A DNA stretch of 38,753 bases from an uncultured Eubacteriales bacterium (GCA_900318495.1 ONLA01000018.1:1-38753); one strand, 5' to 3'. Counted from the stretch's first letter, positions 6,814-15,337 are shown. Made by a program: numbers and translations. Notes: a model not told the origin generated them from the sequence alone.

Positions 6814-8097
6814 ATGTTAAAGTTTTTTGAACAACTATCGCTCGATTTGATGATACCCGCAATCGTTGCGGCGATGCTTTACGCGTTCGTCAAATTCAAA
6901 TTGAGCAAGCTATGTAATATTGTGTTTTTGGCAGGCGGCGGTCTGACACTCGCGGCTTCGGTTTTTGTCGCGATTCTTAAAAATACAAACCGCGAACTTA
7001 AGCTGCCGTTTTGGAACGGAGTAACATATTATCTGTTAACAGTGCTTGTAATTGCTTCGGCGGTACTGATTATACTGCTGCCGCTTTGGCTCGCGTTAAA
7101 AAAATTCCGCAGGGTAACGGGCGTTATCGCGACAATAGCCGCGGCTGCCGTGGTGTTTACGGTGACGGTAAATTCTTTGCCCGGAGTTTTGGCGTATCCG
7201 TTTAACTTTGATTTGCAGGGCAATTCGGTGTTTTCAACGGAATTTTTATACAGGCTCATCGGCTGGATACTCGGCTTTTTGTTAGTGTTTTTAACAGGTC
7301 TTGCTGCGTTTAAAACGCTTAAATTCGCTTCAAACGCGGTGTCGGTAATCTTTATTGATATCGCCGTGTTTATTTCGGCGTTCAGCGTGCTCGGAAGGCT
7401 TATTCAGCTTATGCTGCAGCTGCAAATTATAAGGCAAACCCGTGACAAGGATTTGTTTAAGCTGCTGTTCCCGGTTTTGCAGTTTGTCAATAATAACGCC
7501 GAGCTGTTTATCTTCTGCGCGCTGGGTTGCGTTTCGGCAGCCGCGGTAATTCAGTTTATCCGCAACCTAAGGGTGCGCGGGGAATATGACAATCCCGCTC
7601 AGCTCAGAAAAATCAGGGCAGCAATGCGCAGCCGCCGCCGCTGGGCGGTAACGGCTATTGTTTGCGTTATCGCTACTGTGCTGAATCTTACGGTTGTTGA
7701 CGCTATAAACAATAAAAAGCCCGTTGAAGCTCCTGTTGAACAGTGCGAAACGGACAGCACTAATATGTACATCGATTTTTCTCAGGTTGACGACGGTCAC
7801 CTGCACCGCTTCGCTTATACCACCGAAAAAGGCACGGAAATCCGCTTTATCGTTATAAAAAAGCCGAACTCAAGCTCATACGGCGTAGGTCTTGACGCCT
7901 GCGATATTTGCGGCGAGGCAGGCTACTTTGAACGCGACGGACAAATTGTCTGCAAGCGCTGCGACGTTGTAATGAATATCAACACCATCGGTTTTAAGGG
8001 CGGCTGCAACCCGATTGTTATTGACTACGAGGTCAGGGACGGCAGAATTATCGTGCCGGTTGAAGGCTTGGTTCTGCACGAGCGCAAGTTTAAATGA
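6814..8097 (+). CDS. DUF2318 family membrane protein with C-terminal CxxC metal/Fe-S motif domain
   Basis: A 427-residue protein with about eight hydrophobic segments in the first 290 residues and a soluble C-terminal domain. That domain carries two CxxC pairs (Cys363/Cys366 in CDIC and Cys380/Cys383 in CKRC) followed by GFKGGCNPI, the DUF2318 signature. The start at 6814 is preceded by AGAGGAAT; a GTG at 6760 lies inside an inverted repeat and is unlikely. DUF2318 genes are part of the P19/FTR1 iron clusters of Campylobacter and E. coli (the Cj1660 position); the cysteines suggest bound metal or iron-sulfur and a redox step during iron delivery. That role is inference. Confidence 0.92.
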   Translation: MLKFFEQLSLDLMIPAIVAAMLYAFVKFKLSKLCNIVFLAGGGLTLAASVFVAILKNTNRELKLPFWNGVTYYLLTVLVIASAVLIILLPLWLALKKFRRVTGVIATIAAAAVVFTVTVNSLPGVLAYPFNFDLQGNSVFSTEFLYRLIGWILGFLLVFLTGLAAFKTLKFASNAVSVIFIDIAVFISAFSVLGRLIQLMLQLQIIRQTRDKDLFKLLFPVLQFVNNNAELFIFCALGCVSAAAVIQFIRNLRVRGEYDNPAQLRKIRAAMRSRRRWAVTAIVCVIATVLNLTVVDAINNKKPVEAPVEQCETDSTNMYIDFSQVDDGHLHRFAYTTEKGTEIRFIVIKKPNSSSYGVGLDACDICGEAGYFERDGQIVCKRCDVVMNINTIGFKGGCNPIVIDYEVRDGRIIVPVEGLVLHERKFK

Positions 8098-8110
8098 TTA
8101 GGAGAAATTT

Positions 8111-9409
8111 ATGTTTTTCAGGATGATAAAAGGAGCGCTGTTCAGGCAAAAATCCAAAATGATTATGATTGCCGTAACAATCGCGCTCGGAGCGTCGCTG
8201 GCAACGGCTATGCTCAACATTATGCTCGATGTAGGGGATAAGGTTAATCAGGAGCTTAAAGCGTACGGAGCGAACATCACCGTTGTTCCGAAGGAAAATT
8301 CAGTGCTTAACGAGCTGTATTCCCTTGACGAGAAGGAAGAAACCGCCGCGGCTCACCTTAAAGAGGATGACCTGGGCAAAATCAAAACAATTTTCTGGGG
8401 CTTTAATATTCTCGACTTTACTCCGTTTGTGAATACATACGCTGAGCTTCCTAACGGTGAAGCCGTTAAGCTGACAGGCACTTGGTTTAACCATCACCTT
8501 GCGCTTAACACAGGCGAGGAGCTTGACGCGGGAATTCACAGCCTTCGTTCCTGGTGGGATGTGAAAAACGGTCAGTGGATTGACGAGCAAAGCGGAAGCG
8601 GCGGTGAAAATCCCGCTATGGTCGGTGTTGCCCTCGCGGAAAAGCTCGGCGTCAGCACCGGAGACAAGCTTGAGGTCAAAACCTCAAAGGGAAGTAAAGC
8701 TCTTGTCATTACAGGCGTTTATGACGCAGGCGGCGATGAGGACGAGCAGATTTTTACCACGCTCAAAACCGCTCAGGAGCTTTCGGACACTAAGGGCTTA
8801 ATCGACAGCATCGAGGTCAGCGCCCTGACAACTCCCGACAACGAGCTTGCACGAAAAGCTGCTACAAAAGGACCTGCCTCGCTTTCTCCGGCGGATTACG
8901 AAACCTGGTACTGCACGGCTTATGTAAGCTCGATCTGCTACCAAATTCAGGAGGCGATTCCCGATTCGGTTGCTTCACCCGTACGGCAGGTTGCCGAATC
9001 CGAGGGAACTATCCTTGACAAAACCCAGCTTTTGATGATTTTGATAACAATACTCAGCCTGTTCGGCTCCGCTCTGGGAATTTCAAACCTTGTAACCGCG
9101 AGTGTAATGGAGCGCAGCAATGAAATAGGCTTGTTAAAGGCAATCGGAGCGCGCGACAACCGCATTTCGGGCATCGTGCTTACCGAAATTATAATCACTG
9201 CTGTTGCCGGCGGCGTTGCGGGCTACTTTATGGGCTACGGCTTCGCTCAGATAATCGGTCATACCGTGTTCAACTCGGCTATAGAAATGAAGCCGATGGT
9301 TATCCCGGTTGTAGCGGTTTTGATTATAATTGTAACGCTTTTGGGAAGTATTCCCGCAATACGTATGCTGCTTAGACTCCGCCCTGCGGAAGTATTGCAC
9401 GGACGTTAA
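8111..9409 (+). CDS. FtsX-type ABC permease of the P19 iron cluster, first copy
   Basis: A 432-residue permease: N-terminal membrane segment (about 15-38), a large extracytoplasmic domain, and three C-terminal membrane segments. The coupling stretch is MERSNEIGLLKAIGARDNRI. It starts 13 bases after the DUF2318 gene with AGGAGA upstream and is followed 13 bases later by a second permease, matching the paired permeases Cj1661 and Cj1662 of the Campylobacter P19 locus. The two probably form a heterodimer driven by the ATPase at 10607. Work on the related systems suggests that this module supports iron uptake rather than drug export; its exact cargo is not established. Confidence 0.92.
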   Translation: MFFRMIKGALFRQKSKMIMIAVTIALGASLATAMLNIMLDVGDKVNQELKAYGANITVVPKENSVLNELYSLDEKEETAAAHLKEDDLGKIKTIFWGFNILDFTPFVNTYAELPNGEAVKLTGTWFNHHLALNTGEELDAGIHSLRSWWDVKNGQWIDEQSGSGGENPAMVGVALAEKLGVSTGDKLEVKTSKGSKALVITGVYDAGGDEDEQIFTTLKTAQELSDTKGLIDSIEVSALTTPDNELARKAATKGPASLSPADYETWYCTAYVSSICYQIQEAIPDSVASPVRQVAESEGTILDKTQLLMILITILSLFGSALGISNLVTASVMERSNEIGLLKAIGARDNRISGIVLTEIIITAVAGGVAGYFMGYGFAQIIGHTVFNSAIEMKPMVIPVVAVLIIIVTLLGSIPAIRMLLRLRPAEVLHGR

Positions 9410-9422
9410 GGGAGGTAAAGTA

Positions 9423-10592
9423 ATGAAAAGACAAACAATGTTTTTGAAAATGATTACCGCATCTCTTTTAAGGCGGCGTTCGCGTATGCTGGTTGCGCTT
9501 CTCGCAATCGCGGTAGGAGCGACAATTCTTTCGGGACTTGTAACGATTTATTATGACGTTCCGCGCCAGATGGGCGAGCAGTTCAGAAACTACGGAGCGA
9601 ATATGATCTTCACGCCGTCGGGCAGCGATAAGCTCAGCACGGACGCAATCAACAAGGCAAAGGGCATTATTGACGGCAAGGAGCTTGTAGGCACGGCTCC
9701 GTACAGATATGAAAACATAACCGTTTATGAACGTCCGCTTATGGCGGCGGCAACCGATTTTGACGGCGCCGAAAAAACCAGTCCGTACTGGCGTATTGAC
9801 GGCGAATGGCCTGCAAAAAGCGGTGAGGCTCTTGTGGGAAAAGAAACCGCCGCAACGCTCGATTTAAGGGCAGGCGATACAGTAACGCTTGTGTACGACC
9901 TTGAAGGTCAGACGTCCGGGACAAAGCCGTCGAAAAAAACAGAGAGAAATCAGAACAGCCTCGAATTCAGGGTGACCGGCGTTCTCGACACAGGCGGCAA
10001 TGAGGAAAAGTACATATTTATTTCCATAGCCGATATGGAATCGTTGACCGGCAAGTCCGATATTTTCGATATGACCGAGCTCAGCGTTTCGGCTTCTCAG
10101 GAACAGCTTTCGGACTATGCCGAAAAAATATCATCCGGGGTTGACGGACTATCGGCACGCCTTGTAAAGCGCGTTACGCAGTCCGAAAACACAGTGCTCT
10201 CAAAGCTTCAGGCGCTTGTGCTGCTTGTAACGATAATTGTTCTGCTGCTGACTATGATTTGCGTTGCCACAACAATGATGGCGGTAGTTACCGAACGCCG
10301 TAAGGAAGTGGGACTTCGCAAGGCGCTTGGCGCTTCAAACAGGAGTATTATATTTGAGTTTATGGGCGAGGGCTTGCTTTTGGGCGCGATAGGCGGACTG
10401 CTTGGTTCAATTTTCGGCTTTATCTTTGCTCAGGCAGTCAGCATAAACGTATTCAACAGCTCAATTCAGTTCCACTGGGTTTTAATCCCGGTAACATTAC
10501 TTGTGTCGGTGCTGGTAACGGGAATATCCTGTGTGCTTCCGGTAAGAAGCGCTACGGACGTGGATCCTGCTCTGGTGCTTAAGGGCGAATGA
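9423..10592 (+). CDS. FtsX-type ABC permease of the P19 iron cluster, second copy
   Basis: A 389-residue paralogue of the preceding permease, with the same topology (one N-terminal and three C-terminal membrane segments around an extracytoplasmic domain). The coupling stretch is TERRKEVGLRKALGASNRSI. GGGAGGTAAAG lies just before the ATG. Both copies begin their outer domain with a similar motif (YGANITVVP in the first, YGANMIFTP here), supporting a duplication followed by divergence into a heterodimeric pair. Confidence 0.92.
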   Translation: MKRQTMFLKMITASLLRRRSRMLVALLAIAVGATILSGLVTIYYDVPRQMGEQFRNYGANMIFTPSGSDKLSTDAINKAKGIIDGKELVGTAPYRYENITVYERPLMAAATDFDGAEKTSPYWRIDGEWPAKSGEALVGKETAATLDLRAGDTVTLVYDLEGQTSGTKPSKKTERNQNSLEFRVTGVLDTGGNEEKYIFISIADMESLTGKSDIFDMTELSVSASQEQLSDYAEKISSGVDGLSARLVKRVTQSENTVLSKLQALVLLVTIIVLLLTMICVATTMMAVVTERRKEVGLRKALGASNRSIIFEFMGEGLLLGAIGGLLGSIFGFIFAQAVSINVFNSSIQFHWVLIPVTLLVSVLVTGISCVLPVRSATDVDPALVLKGE

Positions 10593-10606
10593 TAAAGGAG
10601 AATTAT

Positions 10607-11281
10607 ATGAGTCTTTTGGAAATAAAAAACGTATCAAAAATCTACGGTCCGCTAAAGGCGCTTGACGGGGTTAACCTGACGGTTGAAAACGGCGAGTGGC
10701 TGGCAATTATGGGGCCTTCAGGCTCGGGAAAGTCAACAATGATGAATATTATCGGCTGTATGGATAAGCCCTCTTTGGGCGAGGTAATACTCGACGGCGC
10801 AGACATCGCCAAGGAAAGCGGCAAAAAGCTTACCGAAATCCGCAGGGATAAAATCGGACTTATTTTTCAGCAGTTCCATCTTATCAACTACCTTACGGCT
10901 GTGGAAAATGTTATGGTGTCGCAGTATTACCACAGTATGCCCGACGAAAAAGAGGCTATGGAGGCGCTTGAACGAGTTGGACTTGCTGAACGCGCAAAGC
11001 ATTTGCCCAGCCAGCTTTCGGGCGGCGAGCAGCAGCGCGTGTGCATTGCGAGAGCGCTGATAAATCACCCCGAAATTGTGCTTGCCGACGAGCCTACGGG
11101 TAACCTTGACGAGGCCAACGAGAATATTGTAATCGACATTTTCAAGCAGCTCCACCGTCAGGGCACAACGCTGATTGTAGTTACCCACGACCCCGAGGTT
11201 GCCGAGGTTGCTCAGAGAACCGTTGTGCTCGAGCACGGCAGGCTTGTAAAGGAAATTATAAACGAAAATTTTGAGGAGTAA
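10607..11281 (+). CDS. ABC transporter ATPase of the P19 iron cluster
   Basis: A 224-residue MacB/LolD-class nucleotide-binding subunit with Walker A GPSGSGKST (residues 36-44), the Q-loop QQFHLI, signature LSGGEQQRV and Walker B LADEPTGNLD, and switch His in VTHDPE. ATG 10607 is preferred over the in-frame ATG at 10589 because AAAGGAG precedes it at normal spacing; the earlier ATG overlaps the permease stop. It corresponds to Cj1663 of the Campylobacter locus and energises the two upstream permeases. Confidence 0.95.
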   Translation: MSLLEIKNVSKIYGPLKALDGVNLTVENGEWLAIMGPSGSGKSTMMNIIGCMDKPSLGEVILDGADIAKESGKKLTEIRRDKIGLIFQQFHLINYLTAVENVMVSQYYHSMPDEKEAMEALERVGLAERAKHLPSQLSGGEQQRVCIARALINHPEIVLADEPTGNLDEANENIVIDIFKQLHRQGTTLIVVTHDPEVAEVAQRTVVLEHGRLVKEIINENFEE

Positions 11282-11285
11282 TTTT

Positions 11286-11726
11286 ATGAAAAAGCTAACT
11301 GCAATTTTGATGTGCGCGTTAATGCTCGGAACGGCTTTGTGCGGCTGCGGCGGCAAAAAAACATATAAGGACGGCACATATACCGGAAAAAGCGCGGTTT
11401 TCTCAGGCGATGAGGAAGGTAACGGCAACGGCTACGGCGAGGTAACAATCACCGTCAAGGACAACGCCGTAACCGCCTGCGAGTTCAAAACCTATGAGGA
11501 AAACGGAACCCTGAAGGGTGAGGACTACGGTATGGTTGACGGCGAGATTAAAAATCAGGATTACTACAACAAGGCGCAAAAGGCTATCAAGGGCAGCGAG
11601 CAATACGCCAAGGAGATTATAGGAAAAATCAACCCGGAAGAGGTTGACAGCATTTCCGGAGCGACATATTCGCACAATCAGTTTGTCGAGGCGGTTTACG
11701 ACGCCCTTGACAAAGCGGCTGAATAA
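11286..11726 (+). CDS. FMN-binding domain lipoprotein
   Basis: A 146-residue lipoprotein with signal peptide and lipobox LCGC (Cys21), then one FMN-binding domain. The motif D121-SISGAT-127 matches the ApbE flavinylation pattern D-x-x-S/T-G-A-T, so FMN is predicted to be attached covalently to Thr127 on the outer face of the membrane. Ribosome binding site GAGGAG overlaps the end of the ATPase gene, so it belongs to the same operon. In Campylobacter the corresponding place holds thioredoxin-like genes; here an extracytoplasmic flavoprotein stands instead, suggesting one-electron transfer to or from iron. No apbE gene is seen in the window. Confidence 0.92.
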   Translation: MKKLTAILMCALMLGTALCGCGGKKTYKDGTYTGKSAVFSGDEEGNGNGYGEVTITVKDNAVTACEFKTYEENGTLKGEDYGMVDGEIKNQDYYNKAQKAIKGSEQYAKEIIGKINPEEVDSISGATYSHNQFVEAVYDALDKAAE

Positions 11727-11737
11727 TAATATTATGT

Positions 11738-11770
11738 AAACGGCAGTCAGTTATTAACTCCCTGCCGTTT
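11738..11770 (+). terminator. Possible attenuating hairpin after the FMN-binding gene
   Basis: A perfect 9-bp stem AAACGGCAG / CTGCCGTTT with a 15-base loop is followed by GCCTGTTTTGG. The T-run is short, so partial readthrough into the next gene is likely. Confidence 0.5.
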
Positions 11771-11788
11771 GCCTGTTTTGGTGAATTT

Positions 11789-12295
11789 ATGAAAACTGTA
11801 TTTAGATTTGCTATGCGGCTTTTGTCCGTTGTTGTTGCCGGAGCTGTAATAATTTGTTTGCTCACGGCAGGCGGATATATTAACCTTAACAGCGATTCCC
11901 CCGACGCTGTGTCCTCGGCTACCGCGCAGTCGGTTTCCGCCGAAGATATGGAGGGAAAATGGGTTGTGCTTATCAACCGCGGTCTTCACGATAAATCGGG
12001 CACAACCGCCGACTGGCAAAAGTTTTTTTCTTTTTCCGGCAACGTCCCTCTTATTATGGAGGACATTATCTGCAAGGTCGCCGAGGGCGATTCAAGCGGA
12101 CTTGATACCGCGAAAAAATATCAGGCGCGTCTGCCTGAAAATCAAATGAAAATCGTACAGGAAGCCGGCACTATGCTTGTTTCAAAGGCTGAGCTTACGC
12201 GCTTTGATGTTATTATTCTGAGCGAAGCCGCGGCAAAAGCCTGCGGCGCGCACACCCTGTATGACAGAAATGATATTTTGACTATAAAAATGTAG
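11789..12295 (+). CDS. Unrecognised membrane-anchored extracytoplasmic protein
   Basis: A 168-residue protein I do not recognise. It has an N-terminal hydrophobic anchor (about residues 7-30), a Ser/Ala-rich linker, then a soluble domain of about 115 residues with the stretches KWVVLINRGLHD, MEDIICKVAEGD, ARLPENQMKIV and RFDVIILSEAA. It has only two cysteines (one in IICKV, one in KACGAH) and no recognisable cofactor motif. It sits between the FMN-binding lipoprotein and a cytochrome-b-like membrane protein, 8 bp before the latter, which suggests a structural or electron-transfer partner of the reductase module. The upstream ribosome binding site is weak (GGTGA). Confidence 0.75.
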   Translation: MKTVFRFAMRLLSVVVAGAVIICLLTAGGYINLNSDSPDAVSSATAQSVSAEDMEGKWVVLINRGLHDKSGTTADWQKFFSFSGNVPLIMEDIICKVAEGDSSGLDTAKKYQARLPENQMKIVQEAGTMLVSKAELTRFDVIILSEAAAKACGAHTLYDRNDILTIKM

Positions 12296-12303
12296 AGGCT
12301 TTT

Positions 12304-12840
12304 ATGAGGAAAATCAACGGAATAATCGCAATGCTTGTGCTTGTGCTGTTTGTAATTCACGGCTTGCTCGGAGCGCTTAATTTAATGAATATCGCGACGG
12401 TTATCATCAAGGCGCTGTCGCATACAATGCTTTCGCTGATTATAGTTCACGCTGTTATCAGCATAGCGCTTACGGTGCGCTCACTCAGAACAGCGGTAAA
12501 GACAAAAGCTCCGTATTTCAGGCATAACCGCCTGTTTTGGGCGAGAAGAATCAGCGGAGCTTTAATTTCGGCGCTTGTGTTTTTTCATATGACGGCGTTC
12601 GGCTATACCTCGGGCGGAGTTTTCCGCTTGGTTCCGTTTGATGCTTTCCGCCTGACAACGCAAATATTATTCATACTCAGCATTGCCGTCCACATTATCA
12701 CAAACGTCAAGCCCGCGCTCATCACCTTCGGCGTTAAAAGACTCCGCCCGAAGGCAGGGGACATTTTGTTCTTCGTTTCCGTTGCTATGCTGTTTATGAC
12801 GGCAGGCTTTATAATTTATTACATAAGGTGGCAGCTATGA
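12304..12840 (+). CDS. Small multi-helix membrane protein, probable heme or quinone-site anchor of the FrdA/B-like enzyme
   Basis: A 178-residue integral membrane protein with about five hydrophobic segments. Histidines sit within or at the ends of the segments: IHGLLG (His19), LSHTML (His40), IVHAVI (His49), FFHMTA and IAVHIITN. This resembles the spacing of heme-ligating helices in fumarate reductase/succinate dehydrogenase anchors, but overall similarity to a named family cannot be claimed from reading alone. Its stop overlaps the ATG of the FrdA-like gene (ATGA), so the three are translationally coupled. It likely anchors the flavoprotein and iron-sulfur subunits at the membrane. Confidence 0.8.
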   Translation: MRKINGIIAMLVLVLFVIHGLLGALNLMNIATVIIKALSHTMLSLIIVHAVISIALTVRSLRTAVKTKAPYFRHNRLFWARRISGALISALVFFHMTAFGYTSGGVFRLVPFDAFRLTTQILFILSIAVHIITNVKPALITFGVKRLRPKAGDILFFVSVAMLFMTAGFIIYYIRWQL

Positions 12841-14393
12841 GAATAAATATTATCGGCGCAGGGCTTGCCGGGCTTTCAGCGGCGCTCACGCTTGCCGAAA
12901 ACGGAGTAAAGTCAAATTTAATTTCATCTATGCAGTCCGAACGCGCTCAGTCGGTTATGGCAGAGGGCGGAATAAACGCCTGTCTGAACACAATGGGCGA
13001 GGACGACTCTGTGGAAAACCATATTGAAGACACTATCCGCGGAGGAGTAAATCTCGCCGATAAAAGCGCTGTTCGCGGACTTTGTGAAAATGCGCCGGAA
13101 ATAGTAAAAAAATTATATAACCTCGGCGTTCCGTTTCAAACAAACGAAAACGGAATCGTACAGCGAAATTTCGGCGGACAAAAGAAAAAACGCACCGCTT
13201 TTGTAAAAAGCAGTACGGGAAAAATGCTGATGACGGCGCTGATTGACGCTGTACGCCGGTATGAGGCGGAGGGTGTGATTAAGCGTTATCCGTATCACGC
13301 GCTTCAACAGCTTCATATCCGTGATAACAGATGTCAGGGCGTAACCGCAGCCGACCTACATACCGGGGAAAGCATAACCTTTCGCGGAAGCGTAATCCTT
13401 GCATCGGGCGGTATGAACGGCTTGTTCAGCGGACTCACAACCGGCACTACGCAAAATACCGCGGACGTTACCGCGATGTGCCTTGAAAACGGAGTTGAGC
13501 TTGCCAACCTTGAGTTTATCCAGTACCACCCCACAACTATCGCGATTCCCGGAAAGCGCCTGCTCATAAGCGAGGCGGCAAGGGGAGAGGGCGGCAGGCT
13601 GTTTGTTGGCAGAAACGGCAAGCCGTGGTACTTTATGGAGGAAAAATACCCAGAGCTTAAAAACCTTATGCCGCGCGACGTTGTTTCCGCGGAAATTGTT
13701 GAAGTGACATCAATGCCCGAGTGTGAAAATCAGGTTTATCTTGATATGACAGGGATTGATAAAAAGGTTTGGAAAAGCCGACTTTCCGACCTGCGCGAGC
13801 AGGTTATTCACTATCTTGCGCTCGACCCTGTGAAAAAGCCTGTTCCCGTATCGCCCGGCATTCACTATTTTATGGGCGGAATTTGGGTTGATTCCGAACA
13901 CCGTACCTCAGCGGAAAAGCTGTACGCCGCAGGAGAGTGCGCCTGTCAGTATCACGGCGCTAACCGCTTGGGAGGCAACTCGCTTTTAGGCGCGGTTTAC
14001 GGCGGGAAAGTTGCCGCAATGACAGTTATAAAAGAATACGGTGAACCGGAAGCTTTGCCGGAAATAAAAGGTGTTAAGTCTTATTCAGAGGTTTCTCCGG
14101 CTTTCAGAGATTCGGTCGGTCAGGTGCTCGGCAATCACTTGAAAATCCTGCGCAGCGAGGATGACCTTATGCGTGCTTTGGACGAACTGAACTCAATTCA
14201 GGAAAAAGCCGCAAATCCTGCCGAAAACCGTTTGATTAATCTCGCGAAAGCGACTGTGAACTGCGCGTTATTCCGCAAAGAGAGCCGCGGCGCTCACAGA
14301 CGGACGGATTATCCCGGCACAAATCCAGGCTGCCAAAAGCAGACAATAGTTAAAAATACAAAGGTGTTTTACAGAGAAATTAATCAGCTATGA
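12837..14393 (+). CDS. Fumarate reductase/succinate dehydrogenase flavoprotein-like subunit
   Basis: A 518-residue FAD protein of the FrdA/SdhA/NadB family. Seen are the dinucleotide-binding GAGLAGLSAA (residues 7-16), the FAD-contact MAEGGINA, the active-site regions FIQYHPTT, SEAARGEGG and MPRDVVSAEI, and GIHYFMGGI then GANRLGGNSLLGAVYGG. The histidine that carries covalent FAD in FrdA/SdhA (in RSHTVAAEGG) is Gln38 here (RAQSVMAEGG), so FAD is predicted non-covalent. The helical C-terminal domain ends soon after SRGAHRRTDYP, shorter than usual. It is followed by an FrdB-like subunit with a 4-base overlap. It could reduce fumarate or another acceptor, or donate electrons to the iron system; substrate is unproven. 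Confidence 0.93.
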   Translation: MRINIIGAGLAGLSAALTLAENGVKSNLISSMQSERAQSVMAEGGINACLNTMGEDDSVENHIEDTIRGGVNLADKSAVRGLCENAPEIVKKLYNLGVPFQTNENGIVQRNFGGQKKKRTAFVKSSTGKMLMTALIDAVRRYEAEGVIKRYPYHALQQLHIRDNRCQGVTAADLHTGESITFRGSVILASGGMNGLFSGLTTGTTQNTADVTAMCLENGVELANLEFIQYHPTTIAIPGKRLLISEAARGEGGRLFVGRNGKPWYFMEEKYPELKNLMPRDVVSAEIVEVTSMPECENQVYLDMTGIDKKVWKSRLSDLREQVIHYLALDPVKKPVPVSPGIHYFMGGIWVDSEHRTSAEKLYAAGECACQYHGANRLGGNSLLGAVYGGKVAAMTVIKEYGEPEALPEIKGVKSYSEVSPAFRDSVGQVLGNHLKILRSEDDLMRALDELNSIQEKAANPAENRLINLAKATVNCALFRKESRGAHRRTDYPGTNPGCQKQTIVKNTKVFYREINQL

Positions 14394-15100
14394 AACTTAC
14401 AGTAGAAATTTTACGGCGGAAGGACAGCGCTTCCGAGCCGTACAGACAAATAATTGAATTTGAAGCCCTGCCCGACGACACCGTCGCGACGCTGCTCAAT
14501 AAAATGAACGCGAGCGTTGACCTAAAGGATATAAACGGAAATCCTGTAGGAATCATTCATTGGGAGTGCAGCTGCCTGCAAAAGAAGTGCGGAGCATGCG
14601 CAATGCGAATAAACGGAAGTCCCGCTCTTGCCTGCGATACAAAGCTGAGTACCTGCAAGAATGGTAAATTAAGCTTAGAGCCGCTGAGAAAATTCCCGAC
14701 AGTTCGTGATTTGATTGTTGACCGCAGTTTGATGATGAATAATCTCAGATTAATCCACAACTGGCTGGAGCAGTCTGCCCATCATACGGAAAAGGCGGCG
14801 GATTTAAGCTATGACGCGTCGCGTTGCCTGCAGTGCGGCTGCTGCCTCGAGGTTTGTCCTAATTTTATGCCCGGCGGCGATTTTTACGGAGCGGCGGCTT
14901 TTGTGCCTGCGTCAAGAATTTTATCGCAGCTTGAAAAGAGCAATCCGCAGGAGTTGACCGCTCTATATCAAAAGAACATTTATAACGGCTGCGGCAAATC
15001 GCTTTCCTGCCATAACATTTGTCCGGCAGGCATCGACGTTGAACACAAGCTGTCGAACGCCAACGCCGTAGCGGTATGGAAAAGGTTTTTCGGTAATTAA
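14390..15100 (+). CDS. Fumarate reductase/succinate dehydrogenase iron-sulfur-like subunit
   Basis: A 236-residue protein with the FrdB/SdhB layout. The N-terminal ferredoxin domain has 2Fe-2S ligands Cys62, Cys67, Cys70 and Cys82. The C-terminal domain has a 4Fe-4S motif (Cys146, Cys149, Cys152, Cys156-Pro) and the remaining cluster ligands Cys201, Cys207, Cys211-Pro with the same x5/x3 spacing as E. coli SdhB. All cluster ligands are therefore intact. It overlaps the flavoprotein gene by 4 bases and ends the operon before a bidirectional terminator. It would pass electrons between the flavin and the membrane anchor encoded at 12304. Confidence 0.94.
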   Translation: MKLTVEILRRKDSASEPYRQIIEFEALPDDTVATLLNKMNASVDLKDINGNPVGIIHWECSCLQKKCGACAMRINGSPALACDTKLSTCKNGKLSLEPLRKFPTVRDLIVDRSLMMNNLRLIHNWLEQSAHHTEKAADLSYDASRCLQCGCCLEVCPNFMPGGDFYGAAAFVPASRILSQLEKSNPQELTALYQKNIYNGCGKSLSCHNICPAGIDVEHKLSNANAVAVWKRFFGN

Positions 15101-15124
15101 TTATTAATAATTTCGTGTTGTTAA

Positions 15125-15181
15125 GGCGGCTTAACCGTTGAATTGCTGCGCCGATGGCGCCCGGGTTCAAGCGCTGCCGCC
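15125..15181. repeat. Long nested imperfect hairpin downstream of the FrdB-like gene
   Basis: Three nested paired blocks (GGCGGC/GCCGCC, TTGAA/TTCAA, GCGCC/GGCGC) are arranged symmetrically around GAT. It is non-coding. It may be a REP-type palindrome or a 3'-end RNA structure; no other copy was noticed in the window. Confidence 0.55.
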
Positions 15182-15265
15182 CAAACCGTAAAGAATACTC
15201 AAAAAGATTTGTCCCCGGAAAAGTCTTATGAAAGGCGATAGAATGTTTCAAGTAAAAAAAGCAAC

Positions 15266-15300
15266 AGGCAGACGCGCCGCATCGGTACGCCTGCCTTTTC
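15266..15300. terminator. Bidirectional terminator between the convergent iron and trp operons
   Basis: AGGCAGACG (15266-15274) pairs with CGCCTGCCT (15288-15296) with one mismatch. It is followed by TTTTC on the + strand and, on the - strand, by GTTGCTTTTTTT, so it can stop transcription from both sides. Confidence 0.8.
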
Positions 15301-15310
15301 TTACGCTGTA

Positions 15311-15337
15311 ATACTACTTTCTATCAGGAATTAGTAT
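15311..15337. repeat. Short derivative of the ATACTA-ended MITE-like element
   Basis: ATACTA at the left is joined directly to a 19-bp sequence (TTCTATCAGGAATTAGTAT, 15319-15337) identical to the right end of the 116-bp element at 34193-34308. It looks like an internal-deletion derivative. Confidence 0.65.
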
